Source: Nematostella vectensis
Lineage: Eukaryota > Cnidaria > Anthozoa > Actiniaria > Edwardsiidae
Direction: 5' to 3'
DNA: 64,000 nucleotides
NCBI RefSeq assembly: GCF_932526225.1
Contig: NC_064039.1
Location: 11,178,139 to 11,242,138, forward strand
The notes under the pieces were generated by a model. That model was not told where the DNA came from and did not search any database. It was given only the letters and a program-made list of their open reading frames with translations. A program made the translations under genes and the position numbers. How positions within the stretch are numbered: the stretch's first letter is position 1; each line of letters opens with the position of its first letter. This document shows, piece after piece, positions 59,471 to 64,000 of this stretch.

Positions 59471-59570
59471 TGTGTAGTAAACCAATAAGGATGCGAGAAA
59501 CGTACTATCTGATACGACGCGCGCGTTTTGTGAAGTAAACCAATGAGGATGTGAGAAACGTACTATTTGA
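59471..59570 (+). repeat. 58-bp tandem duplication
   Basis: TAAACCAATAAGGATGCGAG followed by AAACGTACTATCTGA recurs 58 bp later as TAAACCAATGAGGATGTGAG followed by AAACGTACTATTTGA. Confidence 0.85.
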
Positions 59571-60364
59571 GAGGCATCAAGTTCACTAGCCAACCAGAGT
59601 GATAAAAAATGGTTCAGTGGATATGAGAACACGACGAAATTGGCCAACTTTCCTTCGGTACTACCGTGGTGTGTCGCATGGCGAACTTTCAAAAGAATAG
59701 CATGATGTAATCAGAAGCGGTAGCAGTGTGTTTTGGGGACGACATCTGCTTCGTGAGTAGAAGGGCCAAGGTCTTTTGTTCAACGAACACGTTCATCATC
59801 CTTCAGGGAATAGAAGTTTTGGAAGCCTACAAGCGCTAAAAATTGTTTAAATACCGTTTAGATTAATCTATTTTCGGATAATTGTGTGATACCGCACAAT
59901 ACATCGAGGGGAATATCGTAACCTTGCTTTGTTCACATGGTGCAATAAAAACATGGCTCCTGGAAACACTTTTTGATTGACAATGTCTGCCAGTGTCGGC
60001 GGATTTTACACTTGGGTAAAAAAAAAAAGTATGTTATATTATTTAAAATTTATTAAAAAGAAAAGAACTCGCAATTACTGTAAAACACTGTTTTTGTCAA
60101 GTAGTGTCTTTTAGTTACTTCATACATTTCCATCCATCCATATTTTGTTTTTATTCTTTTCAATTCAAGCCTTTTTTAGTAAAAAGGCCGCTATTCGATA
60201 TTTATAGACTTTCACTTAACATAACTTCATCTCCGTATTGTTCGACTTCTATCGAAAAAAAAACAATAATCGCGTTCTAATTACTTTGTCTTGTCACGTT
60301 ATAAGTGCTAAATATTTGCACGATTATTAAACCGCGACCCGCCCCCACCCCCGGGAACAATATT

Positions 60365-61170
60365 TTTCATCTACAATGTTCGTGTTATTGTTCATTTACA
60401 AAGTATTTGTGTTATTATATTGTTTTTTTACAACGTGCTTGTGTTTTTATATTGTTTGTTTATAACATGTTTCTGTTTTTATATTGTTTGTTTATAACGT
60501 GTTTGTGTTTTTATGTTGATTGTTTATAACTTGTTTGTGTTTTTACATTGTTTGTTTATAACGTGTTTGTATTTTTATATTTTTTGTTTATAACATGTTT
60601 GTGATTTTATATTGTTTGTTCACAACGTGTTTGTATTTTTATGTTGTTTGTTTACAACGTGTTTGTGTTATTATATCATTTGTTTACTACAATATTGTGT
60701 TTTTATATTGTTTGTTTACAACGTGTATGTGTTATTATATTGTTTGTTTATAACGTGTTTCTGTTTTTATATTGTTTGTTTACAACGTGTTTGTGTTATT
60801 ATATCATTTGTTTACCACAATATTGTGTTTTTATATTGTTTGTTTACAACGTGTATGTGTTATTATATTGTTTGTTTATAACGTGTTTATGTTTTTATAT
60901 TGTTTGTTTACAACTTGTATGTGTTATTATATTGTTTGTTTACAACGTGTTTGTGTTATTATATCATTTGTTTACCACAATTTTGTGTTTTTATATTGTT
61001 TGTTTACAACGTGTATGTGTTAATATATTGTTTGCTTATAATGTGTTTGTTTTTTATATTGTTTGTTTATAACGTGTATGTGTTATTATATTGTATGTTT
61101 ATAACGTGTATGTGTTTTTATATTGTTTCTTTATAACGTGTTTGTGTTTTTATATCGTCTGTTTATAACA
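60365..61170 (+). repeat. 32-bp T-rich minisatellite array, about 25 units
   Basis: Units of 32 bp built on ACGTGTTTGTGTTTTTATAT and TGTTTGTTTATA. Some units form a higher-order block with TTATTATATCATTTGTTTAC. Several overlapping Phe/Cys/Leu/Tyr-rich open frames fall inside and are products of the array, not membrane proteins. Confidence 0.93.
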
Positions 61171-63775
61171 CGTTGACAATTCCCTTCTCAGTCAATTAAT
61201 GCAGTTATAAGCGTCTTTAGACAGATGGTCTTTATGAACAGCCTTGCGGCGGCAAAGCGCATTGGTTCATAATTTCTTCACATTTTATGTATAAAAAATG
61301 GAGGGTGGTGAACTGAGGATTGAAGCTCCCCATATACTGATTATAAAGCTCTCTTCCAAAGAAAGAGGTAAAGTCTCCCCCTCCTCAACCTAACACCGCC
61401 ATTTCCGTATCCATCTTGCCTAAGGTCTTTTAAGTTCAAGGTAATTTTTATGAAATATAATGTCTATCTTGTCGGTTTATTGCTTTTTCTCTTTAAAACG
61501 AAATACTTTCTCAATTTCAAATCTAAAATCAATCATTTTAGAAAAGAATAATCATTGTTTAATTGCCAGAGCAACTATAGAAAGAAAGCTTGGGCGAAGA
61601 GCTCGATTGAGAACTAAGTAGGTGTAAGCGCCTGGACACACTCTTTTTATTGCACTTTTACCTGTTAATTTTAAGAGTACGACGAGCTCCCTTGTTGATA
61701 GTGCTAACTCTGTGGTCAAATAAGAACTATGATATTTCAAGAAATTTAACCATTCTCGAGTACGTGCGTTTGTAATCTAGACATTTCTTTGTAATCTGTT
61801 TAGTCCAAGGGATGAAACATTAACAAAATGTCCTTATCAATTCTAAGATCATCCTTTTCTACAATAAAATTGCTTTAAGTTCTCCCTCTACCCCCATTAA
61901 GGCTCAGATCTCAAAGTGGTGACAAAATGCGCCTTTAGTTAGAAGAAGATAATAATGTAGTAGCTCTCTATTCACTAACATTTCTTGATGGCGTAATTTC
62001 CTTTGGAAGTGTTTCTCATACTGTGAGTGTTGTTTTCACTTCCGCCCTTTATTCGCCTATTTTATGTTTTTCTAAAACTAAATATAATGTGCTTCAAACT
62101 TTCAAAAATACTAGCGGGGTGCATTAGTACACCCTGCAAAATGCATCAAATAATTAGCGCAGTTTATCTGTTTATATATCTCCTGTTGATTTAAGAATAT
62201 ATTTTATCTGAAAACATCTCTCAAGGTTGTAGTATATTTTATCACTTTCGAATCACTTTCGCTAAATACGAAAAAAAAGTAATCGCCTCTCAAGCCAAAT
62301 TCACAGCGATTAACAAAAAGGAAAAAAAGACATCGGCTCAATGGAGAAAAGCGGGGGAGATGGAGTGAGACCCATTCTGTTGATTTAAGCCAAGATTAAA
62401 ATACTATATAAAATCTGCGGTAATTTTATTTGATTATACCAAAGCTTTTTTTTTTTACTTTTTCAAATATTTTGAAAAATGTTTTTTTTTTCAAAATAAC
62501 TAAAAAAATCATGAGAGGGATTTGAGCATCCGCGACTTACATACGTCGACAAAGGGGACTTCTATAAAAATAGAAGATGAAGCTATAGTGAAATATAAGA
62601 GTCTGTGCTACAAAACCTAGCTTCTAGCTTCTCAGTATGGTCCACTAAGTAGATAACATGTAGCTATTCCTATAATGTACAACATAATGTACAATAATAG
62701 CATGCTGCCCTGCTATCCACCGACTCTTGACCCCTCGACACCAAGCACTGCTTATTAGCAATCTATCAGCCTTTGTTTCCCTGTTTCGTAGATGTTTTGC
62801 TGTTGTTTGCTTCCTCTTTCATGCTCGATTGGGGAGCATTTCATTAACTAGCAAACGTTTGCGTTGATGATGTTAGTTCCGCAAACCCCCATCTTTTACT
62901 CGTAGTCTTTTGTGTGAATTTCTTATTGATATATATTTCATTTTGTCTAATACGTACTTTGCCAACGTACATCCGCCTATCTCCTCGGGTGAATCCTTTT
63001 TATTGCGCATGCTCTTTGCGCATATACTGTATTGGTGTGTTCGTGACCGTAGCCGAATCACTTAAGTGTCCTTTTGGGTTTTCATTATCACTGTTGTATA
63101 AATAATCATTTTTAAGGTCATTTCCTCAAATCAGGTAATTTTACCTATATATTGTAGGACATAAAATTGCAGCCACGGTAACAAGATTTCAGCTATTTGA
63201 TTAGATCATTTTTATCTATCGCATAATCATAACTGCCATTTTGATTAAAACTTCGAATATTAGCATTCTAACGCATCTTTCATCGGTGTACCTTTGAAGA
63301 CGGTCTTCTTTTGTTTTATTTTTACCAACTTGTTGTTACATTTTATTCTATGCAACAAAATCATTACATTTCTTGTCATATTACGATCAAAATACGATCC
63401 TCACATTTCCCCGTATTATACAGTATATGCGTATATAGTGGCTTATAGGAAGCCTAATGGATGACGTAAAAAGTATATTCCTCATTATTGAACGATCAAC
63501 CTCTAAAAAGCGGCCTCCCGGAAAACAAATTATACATTGGGTGGGAGTTCATACTTTTAGGATATTTAAAGAATAGCGTGTCGCTATTGGGACTCATTAT
63601 TTGAATATTTGACTCTGTTCAAGGTTTTACAAGTGCTTGGGAGCCAAGAATCGTATCTTATACTTATACCAAGAGGTCACGAGTAAGTCAACTTTACTTT
63701 TGATACATTAAAACCCGCCCATAAGGTTACCTATAAGAACATGATATGTTAAAATTTCCCATTAAAAGCACCTTA
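61171..63775. other. Gene-free right end
   Basis: AT-rich sequence with no supported exon. A GTAAGT at 63680 preceded by an open stretch was considered as an exon and not accepted. Confidence 0.4.
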
Positions 63776-63958
63776 AGCCCCGTGCAAACTGCGCCAGCAC
63801 CTGCCAGCATTGCTGGCGAATTTTCGCTTGACTGACTATAGGAAAAAGGAAATGTAAAAATGGGAAATGGACTTTATGACATTTCCTTTGTCTTTTGGTC
63901 AGTCATGCAAGAATTCGCCAGCAATGCTGGCAAGTGCTGGCGCAGTTTGCACGGGGCT
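63776..63958. mobile_element. 183-bp MITE, copy 2 (PIF/Harbinger-like)
   Basis: Same length as 49331-49513, same perfect 20-bp ends (AGCCCCGTGCAAACTGCGCC ... GGCGCAGTTTGCACGGGGCT), again flanked by TTA at 63773-63775 and 63959-63961. The interior differs by scattered substitutions. Two equal-length copies with intact target duplications suggest recent mobility driven by a transposase encoded elsewhere. Confidence 0.9.
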
Positions 63959-64000
63959 TTAGTCCTTGTGAAGTTTAGGTGTAGAGTGGTGTAAAGCGCT

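Larger units (their letters stand above)
57324..60364. other. Downstream of the shared exon, no convincing exon
   Basis: Contains a G-tract at about 57581-57596, the palindromic element at 58353-58522, an uncertain open block at 58592-58786 and a duplicated 58-bp block at 59471-59570. If the multi-promoter gene is real, this is its second intron. Confidence 0.4.

Noticed and set aside
60305..61136. Hydrophobic Phe/Cys/Tyr-rich frames resembling membrane proteins
   Set aside because: Products of the T-rich 32-bp array in three frames; not genes.
63610..63680. Possible next exon of the multi-promoter gene ending at GTAAGT
   Set aside because: The acceptor (TTTTACAAG) is poor and the encoded 16 residues give no support.

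Overview
The window looks like metazoan nuclear DNA, most likely from an anthozoan cnidarian (sea anemone or coral). The reasons are a secreted PAN-EGF-F5/8C protein split into small exons by GT-AG introns, many short non-autonomous DNA elements, a decayed Crypton-type tyrosine recombinase, and abundant AT-rich non-coding sequence full of minisatellites. The phylum is an inference from architecture, not from any search. Nothing here resembles bacterial operons, plasmids or CRISPR.

Layout. 1-13711: a tandem segmental duplication with a period of about 7.3 kb. Each copy carries one complete four-exon gene on the + strand (exon sums 1242-4095 and 8553-11445) encoding a 310-residue secreted protein: signal peptide, PAN/apple domain, one EGF-like domain, one F5/8 type C (discoidin) domain. 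13712-26600: no convincing gene. It holds an inverted pair of 18-bp minisatellite arrays (18570-19418 and 20898-21470) and diverged dispersed repeats. 26600-35090: a mosaic of repeats, namely an inverted pair of 30-bp minisatellite arrays, a roughly 86-bp satellite, a MITE, a frame-broken Crypton-like recombinase (31619-32734) and a foldback element with long inverted ends. 35090-40700: gene-free, with a few hairpins.

40722-57323: the most interesting region. I see seven short ATG-initiated exons on the + strand (40722, 44864, 54992, 55399, 55860, 56185, 56268). Each ends at a GT donor in the same codon phase (two bases into a codon). A well-formed acceptor at 57247 opens a 76-bp exon that continues the reading frame for all seven. 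I interpret this as the 5' end of one gene with multiple alternative promoters and N-termini, whose main body lies to the right of the window. I do not recognise the protein.

Between these exons lie a 46-copy array of a 43-bp unit (49764-51741) and one of two 183-bp Harbinger-like MITEs (49331-49513; the twin is at 63776-63958). 57324-64000 holds further repeats, including a 32-bp T-rich minisatellite at 60365-61170, and no convincing exon.
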